Below, piece by piece: positions 14,883 through 24,983 of a DNA stretch of 40,185 nucleotides; the stretch's first letter is position 1; every line of letters starts with the position of its first letter. The stretch comes from an uncultured Bacteroidales bacterium (GTDB lineage: Bacteria; Bacteroidota; Bacteroidia; Bacteroidales; Muribaculaceae), in the NCBI GenBank assembly GCA_947072905.1, contig CAMTKF010000022.1, forward strand, positions 1-40,185. The letters run 5' to 3'. A model generated the notes under the pieces. It saw only the letters and a list, made by a program, of their open reading frames with translations, made no database searches and was not told the DNA's origin. Made by a program: the position numbers and the translations under genes.

Positions 14883-15045
14883 GTAAGCAGTGGAAAATAG
14901 TTTATATTATATACGCCGACTTATGGACAGCAGATTCAATCCGATGAAGAGGGAGCGTAGCCGTAGCTACGTGACCGATGAAGAGGGTTGAAGATGCGTT
15001 CATAAGGCAAGCAGATGATATAAACTATTATTCAATGATTACTTA
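14881..15045. repeat. Palindromic REP-like intergenic element
   Basis: Nested inverted repeats: AAGTAA (14881-14886) with TTACTT (15040-15045), AATAGTTTATAT (14896-14907) with ATATAAACTATT (15018-15029), CTTATG (14920-14925) with CATAAG (15001-15006), TTCAA (14935-14939) with TTGAA (14988-14992). At the centre, two exact 13-bp direct copies of CCGATGAAGAGGG (14941-14953 and 14975-14987) flank the palindrome CGTAGCTACG (14962-14971). It has no coding capacity. The build suggests a mobile or repeated palindromic element, possibly present in many copies in the genome. Confidence 0.6.
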
Positions 15046-15067
15046 ATCTAACTTCTGAATAAAAGAA

Positions 15068-15101
15068 ATGACCATCGGATCGAAATCCGATGGTCATTTT
15101 T
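15068..15101. terminator. Terminator after rplT (bidirectional)
   Basis: A perfect 13-bp stem (15068-15080 with 15085-15097) with the tetraloop CGAA. T-runs follow on both strands (TTTTT on plus; TTTCTTTT on minus). It ends the thrS-infC-rpmI-rplT operon and blocks transcripts from the lipoprotein side. Confidence 0.85.
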
Positions 15102-15125
15102 GTAGCGTGTTCCGCGTTCTTCGCT

Positions 15126-15476
15126 TTAGGCGTTCTTAACGGTATCAACGACAGCCTTGAAGGCTTCGGGATTGTTAAGAGCGAGGTCGGCGAGGACCTT
15201 ACGGTTGATTTGGATACCTGCTTTGTGGATGAGGCCCATGAGCTGTGAGTAGCTGAGGCCGTGCATACGGGCAGCAGCGTTGATACGCTGAATCCACAGA
15301 GAGCGGAAGTTGCCCTTTTTATCCTTGCGGTCGCGATATGCGTAGGTAAGACCTTTTTCCCAAGTATTCTTGGCTACGGTCCATACATTACGGCGGCATC
15401 CGAAGTAGCCGCGGGTAAGTTTCAGGATTTTTTTACGACGTGCGCGTGAAGCGACGTGGTTGACTGATCTTGGCAT
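15126..15476 (-). CDS. rplT: 50S ribosomal protein L20
   Basis: A 116-residue protein of normal length. The N-terminus [19 protein letters not shown] and the segment [23 protein letters not shown] are L20 hallmarks, followed by the globular domain ([35 protein letters not shown]). It is essential early in 50S assembly, and in several bacteria it represses rpmI-rplT by binding the mRNA leader. It is the last gene of the operon, before a strong terminator. The 124-base gap to rpmI holds a small AAATCTT/AAGATTT hairpin (15570-15586). Confidence 0.98.
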   Translation of the reverse strand: MPRSVNHVASRARRKKILKLTRGYFGCRRNVWTVAKNTWEKGLTYAYRDRKDKKGNFRSLWIQRINAAARMHGLSYSQLMGLIHKAGIQINRKVLADLALNNPEAFKAVVDTVKNA

Positions 15477-15600
15477 TTTCTTTTTTACATTTTGAATGAC
15501 AGCGGCTGCAGAAGCGCTTTGGAGCTGACCATTCGGTTAATAAAATTAGTTATAAAAACTTGCGATTTAAAATCTTGAGAAGATTTGCTCAGGCAGCTGT

Positions 15601-15798
15601 TTACTTGAGAGCGAGAAGTGACTTTACGCTGTTTTCGTCCACCTTTGCGATGAGAGCGAAGTGGTCGAGGTTGCGTTTTTGCTTCTTGGTCTTTTTAGTC
15701 AAGATGTGGCTGTGGTAAGCGTGTTTTCTCTTGATTTTTCCTGTTCCGGTAAGAGCGAATCTTTTTTTGGCACCGGAATTAGTTTTAATCTTCGGCAT
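15601..15798 (-). CDS. rpmI: 50S ribosomal protein L35
   Basis: A 65-residue basic protein with the L35 pattern: [20 protein letters not shown] at the start, [22 protein letters not shown] in the middle. It belongs to the large ribosomal subunit. It sits between infC and rplT, the order found in most bacteria. A perfect 16-bp palindrome lies in the spacer just upstream. Confidence 0.97.
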   Translation of the reverse strand: MPKIKTNSGAKKRFALTGTGKIKRKHAYHSHILTKKTKKQKRNLDHFALIAKVDENSVKSLLALK

Positions 15799-15828
15799 TT
15801 TGTTAATTTGTTTGAGTTGTATTGATAT

Positions 15829-15844
15829 GTGTCACGCGTGACAC
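15829..15844. promoter_or_regulatory. Perfect palindrome in the infC-rpmI spacer
   Basis: GTGTCACGCGTGACAC reads the same on both strands. In the operon mRNA it falls seven bases after the infC stop and about 30 bases before the rpmI start. It may be a protein-binding site, an mRNA hairpin that balances infC against rpmI-rplT, or part of L20 control. On the plus strand it is followed by a T-run. Confidence 0.5.
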
Positions 15845-15850
15845 GCTTTT

Positions 15851-16453
15851 TTACTTTTTCTTGGGCGCAAGCATTATTATCATTCTCTTGCCTTCGAGCA
15901 GCGGCAGCTGTTCAACCTTTCCGTATTCTTCGAGGTCGTTGGCAAAACGGAGCAGCAGTACCTCGCCTTGCTCCTTGAAGAGGATTGAGCGGCCTTTGAA
16001 GAAGACGTAGGCCTTGACCTTGGCGCCTTCCTGAAGGAAGCCTATGGCATGCTTGAGCTTGAAGTTGTAGTCGTGGTCATCGGTCTGAGGTCCGAATCGG
16101 ATTTCCTTGACAACAACCTTTGAAGCCTTGGCCTTGATTTCTTTCTGCTTCTTTTTCTGCTGGTAAAGATACTTCTGATAATCAAGAATCTTGCAGACAG
16201 GGGGATCTGCCTGTGCAGAAATTTCAACGAGATCAAGTTCAAGCTCTTCGGCAATGGCACGAGCCTGCTGAATGGTATAGATGCCTGGAGTCACGTTATC
16301 TCCGACGAGACGCACTTCGCGTGCACGGATGTGCTCGTTTATATTGTTGGGGTCTTTGGCGTTACGGTCGGGTAAGCGACGGTCGCGCTGTTGCGGGCCT
16401 CTGTTGGCACCTTGTGGACGGGGTCCGGGGGTAAAGTGGGGTTTTTTCTCCAT
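15851..16453 (-). CDS. infC: Translation initiation factor IF-3
   Basis: A 200-residue factor. After a basic, Pro/Gln/Arg-rich extension of about 35 residues the N-terminal domain begins ([42 protein letters not shown]), followed by the linker ([22 protein letters not shown]) and the C-terminal 30S-binding domain ([25 protein letters not shown]). It keeps ribosomal subunits apart and checks start-codon pairing. Its gene starts nine bases after the thrS stop, so the two are co-transcribed. IF-3 genes often use a rare start codon; here it is ATG. Confidence 0.97.
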   Translation of the reverse strand: MEKKPHFTPGPRPQGANRGPQQRDRRLPDRNAKDPNNINEHIRAREVRLVGDNVTPGIYTIQQARAIAEELELDLVEISAQADPPVCKILDYQKYLYQQKKKQKEIKAKASKVVVKEIRFGPQTDDHDYNFKLKHAIGFLQEGAKVKAYVFFKGRSILFKEQGEVLLLRFANDLEEYGKVEQLPLLEGKRMIIMLAPKKK

Positions 16454-16462
16454 TCAGTAGGG

Positions 16463-18400
16463 TTATTGATTAATTGATTCGTTCACCTCGCGGGTAATTT
16501 GCTCTACAAAGGTAGCAATTTTCATCGAACCTTGATCACCTTCTCCCTGTTTTCTTACAGAAATTTCGCCGTTTGCCTGTTCTTTTTCGCCTACGACCAG
16601 CAGATACGGGATGCGCTTGAGCTCGTTGTCGCGAATTTTGCGTCCGATCTTTTCGTTGCGGTCGTCTACAATCGCACGGATGTCGGCCTGTTCAAGCTCG
16701 GCCATTACCTTGTAGGCATAGTCGTTGAACTTCTCTGAGATGGGCAGTACAACTACCTGCTCGGGAGTAAGCCACAGGGGGAAGCGGCCTGCAGTGTGTT
16801 CGAGGAGCACAGCTACAAAACGTTCCATTGATCCGAAGGGAGCGCGGTGAATCATCACCGGACGGTGTTTCTGGTTGTCGGCGCCGGTGTATTCGAGCTG
16901 GAAGCGTTCGGGCAGGTTGTAGTCTACCTGAATAGTTCCGAGCTGCCAGCGGCGGCCTATGGCGTCCTTGACCATGAAGTCGAGCTTGGGACCATAGAAT
17001 GCTGCTTCGCCGAGTTCTGTGCGGGCGTTGAGACCCTTTTCGGCGCAGGCTTCGATAATGGCTTGCTCAGCCAGGTGCCAGTTTTCGTCAGAGCCGATGT
17101 ACTTTTCCTTGTGCTGGGGATCGCGGAGTGAAATCTGGGCTTCGAAGTTATCGAATTTGAGAGCTTTAAAGATGTAGAATATAATGTCCATCACCTTAAG
17201 GAACTCGTCCTTGATCTGGTCGGGAGCACAGAAGATGTGGGCATCGTCCTGCGTAAAACCGCGAACTCGGGTGAGACCGTGGAGCTCACCGCTCTGTTCG
17301 TAGCGGTAAACAGTTCCGAATTCAGCCAGGCGCAGGGGCAGGTCGCGGTATGAGCGGGGCAGAGCGCGGAATATTTCGCAGTGGTGGGGGCAGTTCATCG
17401 GCTTGAGCAGGTATTCCTCGCCTTCCTGGGGGGTGTGGATGGGCTGGAATGAGTCTTTGCCGTATTTTGCGTAGTGGCCTGAGGTCACATAGAGCATCTT
17501 GTTGCCGATGTGGGGTGTGATAACCTGCAGGTAACCGTATTTTTTCTGAATTTTGCGGAGGAACTGTTCGAGACGGTCGCGCAGAGCGGCACCCTTGGGG
17601 AGCCACAGGGGCAGACCGGCGCCCACGTTCTGTGAGAACGCGAAGAGTTCCATTTCCTTACCGAGCTTGCGGTGGTCGCGCTTCTTGGCTTCTTCGAGCA
17701 GAGCCAGGTATTCGTCGAGCATCTTCTTCTTGGGGAATGTGATGCCGTATACACGGACGAGCTGATTGCGCTTTTCGTCGCCGCGCCAGTAAGCACCGGC
17801 GAGCGATGTTATCTTGACAGCCTTGATGGGGGCGGTATTGGGGATATGCGGGCCTCGGCAGAGGTCGGTGAAGTTGCCCTGGGTGTATGTGGTGATGTGG
17901 CCGTCTTCGAGCTCGGAGATAAGTTCGCACTTATATTCCTCGCCGCGGTCACCGAAGAGCTTGAGAGCATCGGCTTTGGAGATATCCTTGCGCACGATTT
18001 CTTCTTTCTGTCGGGCAAGCTCCAGCATTTTATTTTCGATTTTTGTAAAATCTTCGGAGGTAATAGTGTGGCCGGCGGGGTCGATGTCGTAGTAGAATCC
18101 GTTTTCGATAGCCGGGCCTATGCCGAACTTCACGCCGGGATATAGTTCCTGGAGGGCTTCGGCAAGCAGGTGGGCAGATGAGTGCCAGAATGCGTGCTTG
18201 CCTTCGGCGTCATCCCACTTGAAGAGTTTGATGGCGGCATCGTTGTCGATGGGACGGCTGAGATCCCATTCCTGGCCGTCAACGCTTGCAGCGAGAACAT
18301 CCTCAGCGAGACGAGGGCTGATTGACTTGGCGATTTCAAGCGGGGTGATACCGGCTTCAAATTGCTTCACGCTGTTGTCGGGAAATGTAATGTTTATCAT
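16463..18400 (-). CDS. thrS: Threonyl-tRNA synthetase
   Basis: A 645-residue class II synthetase of full length. In order: TGS domain (about 1-60), editing domain with the HxxxH-type motif [14 protein letters not shown] near residue 75, catalytic core with the zinc-binding cysteine in [12 protein letters not shown] and class II motifs 2 and 3 ([44 protein letters not shown]), and the C-terminal anticodon-binding domain ([13 protein letters not shown]). It charges tRNA-Thr and clears mischarged Ser. It leads the thrS-infC-rpmI-rplT operon. A -7 box lies about 60 bases upstream. Confidence 0.98.
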   Translation of the reverse strand: MINITFPDNSVKQFEAGITPLEIAKSISPRLAEDVLAASVDGQEWDLSRPIDNDAAIKLFKWDDAEGKHAFWHSSAHLLAEALQELYPGVKFGIGPAIENGFYYDIDPAGHTITSEDFTKIENKMLELARQKEEIVRKDISKADALKLFGDRGEEYKCELISELEDGHITTYTQGNFTDLCRGPHIPNTAPIKAVKITSLAGAYWRGDEKRNQLVRVYGITFPKKKMLDEYLALLEEAKKRDHRKLGKEMELFAFSQNVGAGLPLWLPKGAALRDRLEQFLRKIQKKYGYLQVITPHIGNKMLYVTSGHYAKYGKDSFQPIHTPQEGEEYLLKPMNCPHHCEIFRALPRSYRDLPLRLAEFGTVYRYEQSGELHGLTRVRGFTQDDAHIFCAPDQIKDEFLKVMDIIFYIFKALKFDNFEAQISLRDPQHKEKYIGSDENWHLAEQAIIEACAEKGLNARTELGEAAFYGPKLDFMVKDAIGRRWQLGTIQVDYNLPERFQLEYTGADNQKHRPVMIHRAPFGSMERFVAVLLEHTAGRFPLWLTPEQVVVLPISEKFNDYAYKVMAELEQADIRAIVDDRNEKIGRKIRDNELKRIPYLLVVGEKEQANGEISVRKQGEGDQGSMKIATFVEQITREVNESINQ

Positions 18401-18464
18401 TTTTAAAGTATTGATTTATTGCTGATTAAGGTATACAAGGGCTTAATCGGCTATTTTGTGGCCA

Positions 18465-18472
18465 CAAAGTTA
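18465..18472 (-). promoter_or_regulatory. -7 box of the thrS operon
   Basis: TAACTTTG on the minus strand, followed by the palindrome GTGGCCAC. The start near 18459 gives a leader of about 60 bases. No T-box-like or other long leader structure is seen. Confidence 0.65.
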
Positions 18473-18580
18473 GCAATTTTTTTTGGATTTTGCACTATTT
18501 CAGAGCCTGATTTTGCGATGTTTCCGCACTGAATTTTCATAGATTGGCGTAATGATGCTAATTTTCTGATTTACATAATA

Positions 18581-18607
18581 ATGGCCGGCGCATCAGGCGC
18601 CGGCCAT
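18581..18607 (-). terminator. GC-rich hairpin after ftsH
   Basis: ATGGCCGGCGC (18581-18591) pairs perfectly with GCGCCGGCCAT (18597-18607) around a five-base loop, ten bases past the ftsH stop. The downstream run on the minus strand (TATTATG) is T-poor, so the terminator is probable but not ideal. Confidence 0.6.
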
Positions 18608-18616
18608 GTATGGCGT

Positions 18617-20725
18617 TCAGTTGTTTTCGGGAGTGTAGGGCGGGGGAGTGCTATCGGGCTTGTGGGCCGGAGCATCATGTCCATCCTCAGCCTTGGCGGG
18701 GGCATCGGCATTGCTGTCGCTTGCTGTACTATCAGGTACTTCGGTGGCAGTGACGTCTTCGGGGCCGGGGGTGAGCATGCGCGGATCCTCGGCGAGGATT
18801 TCGTCGGTGCGGCTCTTCCATGGGCGTTCGCCGAATATGTCGATTACGTCCTGGGTGAAGATTACTTCGCGGTTTATGAGCACCTCGGTGAGCTTGTGGT
18901 GGCCCTCGGCGTGCTTGCGCAGGATGTCCTTGGCGCGTTCGTACTGCTCGGATATGATGCGCGAAACTTCGTCGTCGATAATCTTGGCCCGCTCATTGGA
19001 GTAGGGCTTGGTGAAGCCGTAGTCCTGACCTGTTGAGTCGTAATACGACAGGTTGGGCAGGCGGTCGCTCATGCCGTAATATACTACCATGGCGTATGCC
19101 TGCTTGGTGACGCGTTCAAGGTCGTTGGCCGCGCCGGTAGAGATGCGTCCGAGGAATACCTCTTCGGCGGCACGTCCGCCCAGTGTGGCGCATATCTCGT
19201 CGAGGATAACCTGCGAGGGTGTGATCTGGCGTTCCTCGGGCAGATACCATGCTGCGCCCAGGGCTTTGCCGCGCGGCACTATGGTTACCTTTACCAGCGG
19301 ATTGGCATACTGCAGGTGCCATGATACGGTGGCATGGCCGGCTTCGTGTATGGCAATTGAGCGTTTCTCTTCTACAGTGGTGATCTTTGAACGTTTCTCA
19401 AGACCGCCGATAATACGGTCGACAGCTGCCGAGAAGTCGTCTTTTGTGACGAAGGGCTTGTTGTTGCGGGCGGCTATCAGGGCTGCTTCGTTGCACACAT
19501 TGGCAATGTCGGCACCCGAGAATCCCGGAGTCTGGCGGGCAAGAAGTTCTATATCGAGCGAGTCATCGGTCTTGATGTTGCGCAGATGAACCTTGAATAT
19601 TGCCACGCGGTCGGGCAGGTCGGGCAGATCTACATAAATCTGACGGTCAAAGCGTCCGGCACGCATCAGGGCCTTGTCGAGAATATCGGCACGGTTGGTG
19701 GCTGCAAGGATGATGACACCGCTGTTTGAGTCGAAGCCGTCCATCTCGGTAAGCAGCTGGTTGAGCGTGTTTTCACGTTCGTCGTTGCTGCCCATGTTGG
19801 CATTGCGGCCGCGGGCACGGCCTACGGCGTCGATTTCGTCAATAAATACGATACAGGGGGCTTTTTCTTTGGCCTGACGGAAGAGGTCGCGTACACGCGA
19901 AGCTCCGACACCGACAAACATCTCAACGAAGTCGGAACCCGACATGGAGAAGAAGGGTACGTTGGCTTCGCCGGCCACAGCCTTGGCCAGCAGGGTTTTA
20001 CCTGTGCCGGGAGGGCCTACCAGCAGTGCTCCCTTTGGAATCTTGCCGCCGAGGTCGGTGTAGCGCGACGGATTTTTGAGAAACTCTACGATTTCCTCAA
20101 TCTCGGTCTTGGCTTCGGAGAGGCCAGCTACGTCCTTGAAGGTGACCTTGTTGGCGTTGTTCTTGTCAAACAGCATGGCCTTTGACTTGCCTACTGAGAA
20201 TACACCGCCGCCACCACCGGCACCACCACCGCCACCGCTCATGCGGCGCATGATCCAGAACCATGCGGCCACCAGCAGCACTATGGGTGCGAGCGACCAC
20301 AGGAATGAACTGAACTGGCTGCTGCGTTCGTATTTTACTTCGCCGGTGAAAGCGCCTGAAGCCTCCCATTCCTGTATACGGCTGTCAAACTTGTCGGCTG
20401 AAGGAATTTCAGTTGTTACTTTTGCCAGAACGCCTTGGCTCTGGAAATGATTGTCGCGGAAAAGTACGCGCGCAAGGGAGTCGGAGAGAACGCCTTCGGC
20501 TTCCTTCTTGTCTGTATACACTATGATTTTGGTGATACCGTGGTCGCGGGCAACGTAGGAGCAGAAGTCGGTATAGCTGACGTTGCGGGTGACGGAATTA
20601 TCGTCGAGAGCGTATATTCCGAACAGAAACAGAAAGACAATGGCATACATCCACCAAAGATTTATCTTGAATGGACTCTTTTTGTTGCTGTTTCCTGATT
20701 TGTCTTTTTTTGGTAGAAAGGGCAT
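18617..20725 (-). CDS. ftsH: ATP-dependent zinc metalloprotease FtsH
   Basis: The start is placed at the ATG for [10 protein letters not shown] (20723-20725): a longer frame to 20896 would run into rsfS and adds a non-homologous leader. The 702-residue protein has membrane helices at about 22-40 and 141-160 around a periplasmic domain, a glycine-rich linker (164-174), Walker A GPPGTGKT (237-244), Walker B VFIDEID (293-299), the second region of homology with arginine fingers, and the zinc site HEAGH (460-464). It degrades membrane and regulatory proteins. The C-terminal 45 residues are a low-complexity Asp/Pro/Ala tail. It follows rsfS by 52 bases. Confidence 0.97.
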   Translation of the reverse strand: MPFLPKKDKSGNSNKKSPFKINLWWMYAIVFLFLFGIYALDDNSVTRNVSYTDFCSYVARDHGITKIIVYTDKKEAEGVLSDSLARVLFRDNHFQSQGVLAKVTTEIPSADKFDSRIQEWEASGAFTGEVKYERSSQFSSFLWSLAPIVLLVAAWFWIMRRMSGGGGGAGGGGGVFSVGKSKAMLFDKNNANKVTFKDVAGLSEAKTEIEEIVEFLKNPSRYTDLGGKIPKGALLVGPPGTGKTLLAKAVAGEANVPFFSMSGSDFVEMFVGVGASRVRDLFRQAKEKAPCIVFIDEIDAVGRARGRNANMGSNDERENTLNQLLTEMDGFDSNSGVIILAATNRADILDKALMRAGRFDRQIYVDLPDLPDRVAIFKVHLRNIKTDDSLDIELLARQTPGFSGADIANVCNEAALIAARNNKPFVTKDDFSAAVDRIIGGLEKRSKITTVEEKRSIAIHEAGHATVSWHLQYANPLVKVTIVPRGKALGAAWYLPEERQITPSQVILDEICATLGGRAAEEVFLGRISTGAANDLERVTKQAYAMVVYYGMSDRLPNLSYYDSTGQDYGFTKPYSNERAKIIDDEVSRIISEQYERAKDILRKHAEGHHKLTEVLINREVIFTQDVIDIFGERPWKSRTDEILAEDPRMLTPGPEDVTATEVPDSTASDSNADAPAKAEDGHDAPAHKPDSTPPPYTPENN

Positions 20726-20777
20726 AATTAACAATTCTTTGTAAACAAAGCGTTTAGGCGATGAATTAAATGGTATC

Positions 20778-21140
20778 TCAGTCGAGATCGGGATATTCTG
20801 TAATGACGGCGTCATTCCAGAGTTCTTCAAGGTTGTATCGTGTGCGGGCATCGGGCAGGAAGATATGAACCCATACATCGCCATAATCAAGCACAACCCA
20901 CTGCGAGTCGTCGTGGGCTCCGTCGCTGTTGAAAGGCTTGATGCCCGCGTCTTTTTGCAGGCGGTCGCGCAGATGGTCGGCTATGGCACCTACCTGGGTG
21001 GTTGAAGAACCTTCTGCTATGATGAATGCCCGGGCTGAGGCTCCCGGTATGTTTTCGAGATCGACAAGTGTGATGGCACGACCCTTACGGTCGCGGATAG
21101 CGTCGATTATAAGTTCACGGATATCGGTGATTTCAGTCAT
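20778..21140 (-). CDS. rsfS: Ribosomal silencing factor RsfS
   Basis: A 120-residue RsfS/Iojap protein with the family motifs: DIRELIIDAIRDRKGRAITLVDL, IIAEGSSTTQVGAIADHLRDRL and VVLDYGDVWVHIF. It binds L14 on the 50S subunit and blocks subunit joining during starvation. It is directly upstream of ftsH on the same strand, a common Bacteroidetes pairing. In this window three other ribosome-control genes (hpf, infC, rpsU) are also found. Confidence 0.95.
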   Translation of the reverse strand: MTEITDIRELIIDAIRDRKGRAITLVDLENIPGASARAFIIAEGSSTTQVGAIADHLRDRLQKDAGIKPFNSDGAHDDSQWVVLDYGDVWVHIFLPDARTRYNLEELWNDAVITEYPDLD

Positions 21141-21179
21141 TCAAATAGAATATATCGAGGATGAATTTTTAAAATACGA

Positions 21180-21187
21180 CAAATGTA
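21180..21187 (-). promoter_or_regulatory. -7 box of rsfS-ftsH
   Basis: TACATTTG on the minus strand matches TAnnTTTG exactly. The start near 21174 leaves a leader of about 35 bases. A TTTG occurs at 21200-21203, closer than the usual 19-base spacing. Confidence 0.55.
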
Positions 21188-21270
21188 CGAATAAAATGGC
21201 AAATGTTAAAATTTTAAGCGCCATTCATTATTAAAACAAGTTAAAAGCAAAAAAGATTGATGTTGGAGAT

Positions 21271-22524
21271 TTATTCGTAACGCATGGTTGAAGCCGGGTC
21301 GATGTGCGCGGCCATACGTGCCGGGAGTATAAGTATGAGCCATGCACCGAGGGCTACCCCGGCATTGAGCGCGATTATACTTATCCAGTTTATTTCAAAC
21401 GGGACGTATGCCAGATAGTACATGTGGGGGTCGAGGGGCAGGAAGTGAGTGGCATTCTGGATGAGCATCAGCCCTATGGCAAGAACATTGCCGATTATCA
21501 TGCCCAATCCTACGAGCCGCAATGCCGTGTAAACAAAGATTCGGCTTACCTGACGGCGTGTGGCTCCTATAGCCCGCAGCAATCCTATGGTTGGTACTCG
21601 GTCGAGAATTATTATGAAAAGGCTTGATATGAGTGTGAATGTTGCCACGCATATCATCAGTATGAATATTACTACTACATTGGTGTCGAGCAGGTCGAGC
21701 CAGCTGAAAAACAGCGCCCCCGAGTTATAAACGTTGTTCACCGGATATACACCCGATATCTCGCCGCGGCTGTAGGCTTCGAGCAATGCTGCCTGCAGTC
21801 TTTCGGTAGCCGGGATAATATCCTTGGTATCAATGCCTTCAACGGCGACGGATGTGCATGTGCTGTCGCCGCCCTCTCCCAGTCGTTGCATCAGTGGAAG
21901 CGATGTATATACGATGGCATCATCGTATTCGCCAAAGTTAGACTGATACAGCCCCGAGATGTAAACCCTGCGCATTTTGGGCTGCTCGTTTACGAAGAAG
22001 TAGAGGTATACCTTATCGCCGGTGTCAAGGTTTAGTTTGTCGGCCATGGGGCGCGAGATCACTATGCTGTCTACGGCCGCCGTGTCGGCATAGTCTGGCC
22101 ACGTGCCGGAGGTGAGAATGCTCTTTTCGAATGAATTGTCATGAGCCTTGCCGTGTGAGATGCATTGAATCGCCATGAAGTCGTCGTCGGTCTTGAGTAT
22201 GGCATGGCGCGTGAAGGCCGGTACGGGCTTAGATCCGGGCAGCGTACGGGTGATTATAGAGCTTAGGGTGTCGGATATGCAAAGTTCGTTGTCGGATGTG
22301 GCCGAGTAGTAGTCGTAAGACGGCAACACTACTACATTGTCGTCAAACCCCATAACCTTGCGCTCGATCTCGTGCTTGAAACCTGAAGCCACAGCAAGGC
22401 TCAGCTCCATCACCATAAGTGCGAGAGCTACTCCTGCCACAGCTATCACCACTCCTGTAGCGGTGCTGGCCGGTGCGTTATGTCGCAGCCTTATGCGGTT
22501 TGAAAACCAGTAGCTGAAATTCAT
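21271..22524 (-). CDS. FtsX/LolC-E-like ABC transporter permease
   Basis: A 417-residue membrane protein. It opens with a cytoplasmic NRIRLR segment and a first helix (TATGVVIAVAGVALALMVMELSL), followed by a periplasmic domain of about 230 residues. Three C-terminal helices follow: TNVVVIFILMICVATFTLISSLF, then the cytoplasmic GLLRAIGATRRQV motif shared by LolC/LolE/MacB permeases, then VGLGMIIGNVLAIGLMLI and INWISIIALNAGVALGAWLILI. LolC/E permeases lift lipoproteins out of the inner membrane. The ATPase (LolD) is not encoded nearby. The gene starts 35 bases after feoAB on the same strand, so the two may be co-transcribed. Confidence 0.88.
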   Translation of the reverse strand: MNFSYWFSNRIRLRHNAPASTATGVVIAVAGVALALMVMELSLAVASGFKHEIERKVMGFDDNVVVLPSYDYYSATSDNELCISDTLSSIITRTLPGSKPVPAFTRHAILKTDDDFMAIQCISHGKAHDNSFEKSILTSGTWPDYADTAAVDSIVISRPMADKLNLDTGDKVYLYFFVNEQPKMRRVYISGLYQSNFGEYDDAIVYTSLPLMQRLGEGGDSTCTSVAVEGIDTKDIIPATERLQAALLEAYSRGEISGVYPVNNVYNSGALFFSWLDLLDTNVVVIFILMICVATFTLISSLFIIILDRVPTIGLLRAIGATRRQVSRIFVYTALRLVGLGMIIGNVLAIGLMLIQNATHFLPLDPHMYYLAYVPFEINWISIIALNAGVALGAWLILILPARMAAHIDPASTMRYE

Positions 22525-22559
22525 TGGAGCTTGTTAACATTATAGGATTAAGACGCTAC

Positions 22560-24983
22560 TTATAGAAGCAGAGCCAATTGATAAACTACAAAAGCAACAA
22601 TCCAGGCCACCAAAGTGTTGTAGATGACGCTGAATGCTCCGTAGCGCCAATCACCGCTTTCGCGTACTATGGCAGTGACAGTGGCCATGCAGGGGCAGTA
22701 GAGCAATATGAATACCAGGAAAGCCAGGGCCGAGGCTGCGGTGAAATCAGGCTTGCCGTCGGGCCCGGGAGCCGAAAGACGCTCGCCGAGGCTCTGGTTT
22801 GTAAAAGCTTCGTCGTCGGTGTACAGCACACCCAGGGTCGACACCACAATTTCTTTTGCAGGTACACCGGCCAGAGCGGCCACTGTTGAACGCCATGTGA
22901 ACCCGAGCGGTTCCATGACAGGATTAACTATCTTGCCGAGCGCTTCGAGATATGAGTCGCGCGACAGATCTACCGTGGTTGAGTACGAAGCCGGGTCGGT
23001 GTGTGTTGCAGTATCGTCATGACGGGGGAAATAATTGAGCGCCCATACTATAATGCTTGCAAAAAGTATGATTCCACCCATCTTTTTGAGGTATTGCACA
23101 CCCTTCGACCATGTATGCTTTATCGAGCCTTTGAATGTGGGCATGCGATAGGGGGGCAGCTCCATTACAAAGGGTGTTTCGTCTTTATGGAAGAAGAACC
23201 GGCGCAGCAGGCGTGCTGTGATCACGGCTATAGCTATGCCGAGTACATACAGACCCAGAAATACCAATGCCGCGTATGAGTAGAAGAATGTGCCTATGAG
23301 CAGCACGTACAGCGGCAGGCGGGCCGAGCACGACATAAACGGATTGATGAGTATAGTGATTAGGCGGCTCGACCGGCTCTCGATGGTGCGGGTGGCTATT
23401 ATGGCCGGCACGTTGCAGCCGAAGCCCATTATAAGAGGAATAAATGATTTGCCGTGCAGCCCCACCCGGTGCATTATCTTATCCATGATAAATGCCGCTC
23501 GTGCCATATAACCCGAGTCTTCCATGAAAGATATGCAGAAGTATAGTATAAGTATGTTGGGCAGGAATACTATAACACCACCTACACCGCCTATTATACC
23601 GTCGGCAACGAGGTCTTTCAGTATTCCGTCGGGCATATAGGTCTTGACTAATACGCTCAGGTTTTCGACAAGGGTCTCAATCCAGTCCATAGGATATTGG
23701 CCCACAAAGAATGTAGCCCAGAATATGAAGAACATTATGAGCAGGAATATGGGGAAGCCAAACAGCTTATTGGTGACAATGGCGTCGATGATGGTGGTTG
23801 ATTGTTGGTTTGAGCGTTCTCCGGCCTGCATTGTTTCAGCAAGGGCACCGGCTATGTAACCATATTTTTCGGCTGCGATGATCGAGGATATGTCTTCCTG
23901 CATGATTCGCTCAAGGTCGTTGCGCAGATAGTTGCGTTTTTCTACCAGGTTGTCGTAATTGTCGGCATCGCGCAGCAAGCGTTCAACCTCGGTGTCGCCT
24001 TCGATGAATTTAATGGCAAGGTATCGAGGTGAGAAGTGTCGTCCGATTTTTGGTTGGGCCTTGATCATGTCGATGAGTATTCTCAAGGCTTTTTCAATGT
24101 CGTTGTTCAGGGTTACATGTACGTGGCGCACATTCTCGTTTTTACCCTCGTACACATTTATCACAGTATCGAGCAGGGCGTTGATTCCTTCGCCGTTGCG
24201 GGCTACCACGGGTACCATGGGCACGCCTATCATGCCGCCAAGCTCCTTGTAGTTGAGGTTGGCACCCGATGCTTGAAGCTCGTCATACATATTTAAGGCA
24301 ATGACCATGGACCGGTCCATGTCGATAAGCTCGGTGGTCAGATACAAGTTGCGCTCAAGATTTGATGCGTCGACCACGTTGATTATTATATCCGGATTGT
24401 TTTCGCGCAGATATTTGCGCACATACAGCTCTTCGGGGGAGTATGCGGCCAGTGAATAAGTGCCGGGAAGGTCAGACAGGCGAATGTTGTAACCGCGATA
24501 TTCAAAGAAAGTGGTTTTGATGTCGACTGTGACTCCGCCGTAATTGCCCACATGTTCGCGCGAACCCGACAGACAGTTGTAAAGCGAGGTTTTACCGCAG
24601 TTTGGGTTTCCAATCAGAGCAATGTTGATGGTACGGCTTGCATGGTCGATGCGTGAATCAGAATTGTGCGTGTCGGATTGTTGATGGCGGGCAGTGTGCT
24701 CGTCACCATGCGATTTGTCATTAGCGGTGATGTGTGAAGACTCATCATCGTTATCAATTTTTATGACTTCAATCATTTCGGCTTCTGCACGACGCAGCGA
24801 CACTGCATATCCAAGCAGTTCATATTTGATAGGGTCTTTGAGGGGCGCGTCGAGGAGCACCTTTACTTCGCGACCGCGTACAAATCCCATCTCGATAACG
24901 CGCTTTCTGAACGCACCATGGCCGAGAATCTTTACCACAACTCCGGTTTCACCGGTCTTTAGTTCCGACAGTTTCACTTTCAA
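22560..24983 (-). CDS. feoB: FeoA-FeoB fusion, ferrous iron transporter
   Basis: An N-terminal FeoA SH3-like domain (KLSELKTGETGVVVKILGHGAFRKRVIEMGF..., about 75 residues) is fused through a His/Asp/Ser-rich linker to FeoB. FeoB shows its G domain (G1 GNPNCGKTSLYN; G3 DLPGTYSL), a GDI-like helical domain, then the membrane core with the two gate repeats (IPLIMGFGCNVPAIIATRT near the middle and AALAGVPAKEIVVSTLGVLY near the end). It imports Fe2+ in anaerobic bacteria. No ATG exists at the expected start: TTG at 24981-24983 (LKVKLSEL) fits FeoA best and gives 808 residues. A further TTG lies upstream at 25031, but it would sit in the promoter. Confidence 0.93.
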   Translation of the reverse strand: MKVKLSELKTGETGVVVKILGHGAFRKRVIEMGFVRGREVKVLLDAPLKDPIKYELLGYAVSLRRAEAEMIEVIKIDNDDESSHITANDKSHGDEHTARHQQSDTHNSDSRIDHASRTINIALIGNPNCGKTSLYNCLSGSREHVGNYGGVTVDIKTTFFEYRGYNIRLSDLPGTYSLAAYSPEELYVRKYLRENNPDIIINVVDASNLERNLYLTTELIDMDRSMVIALNMYDELQASGANLNYKELGGMIGVPMVPVVARNGEGINALLDTVINVYEGKNENVRHVHVTLNNDIEKALRILIDMIKAQPKIGRHFSPRYLAIKFIEGDTEVERLLRDADNYDNLVEKRNYLRNDLERIMQEDISSIIAAEKYGYIAGALAETMQAGERSNQQSTTIIDAIVTNKLFGFPIFLLIMFFIFWATFFVGQYPMDWIETLVENLSVLVKTYMPDGILKDLVADGIIGGVGGVIVFLPNILILYFCISFMEDSGYMARAAFIMDKIMHRVGLHGKSFIPLIMGFGCNVPAIIATRTIESRSSRLITILINPFMSCSARLPLYVLLIGTFFYSYAALVFLGLYVLGIAIAVITARLLRRFFFHKDETPFVMELPPYRMPTFKGSIKHTWSKGVQYLKKMGGIILFASIIVWALNYFPRHDDTATHTDPASYSTTVDLSRDSYLEALGKIVNPVMEPLGFTWRSTVAALAGVPAKEIVVSTLGVLYTDDEAFTNQSLGERLSAPGPDGKPDFTAASALAFLVFILLYCPCMATVTAIVRESGDWRYGAFSVIYNTLVAWIVAFVVYQLALLL

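Noticed and set aside
14941-14987. The two 13-bp direct repeats as a CRISPR array
   Set aside because: There are only two short copies, with a palindromic spacer and no cas genes.
20726-20896. Longer N-terminus of FtsH
   Set aside because: The 57 extra residues run back through the rsfS stop region and do not resemble FtsH; the internal ATG gives a normal start.
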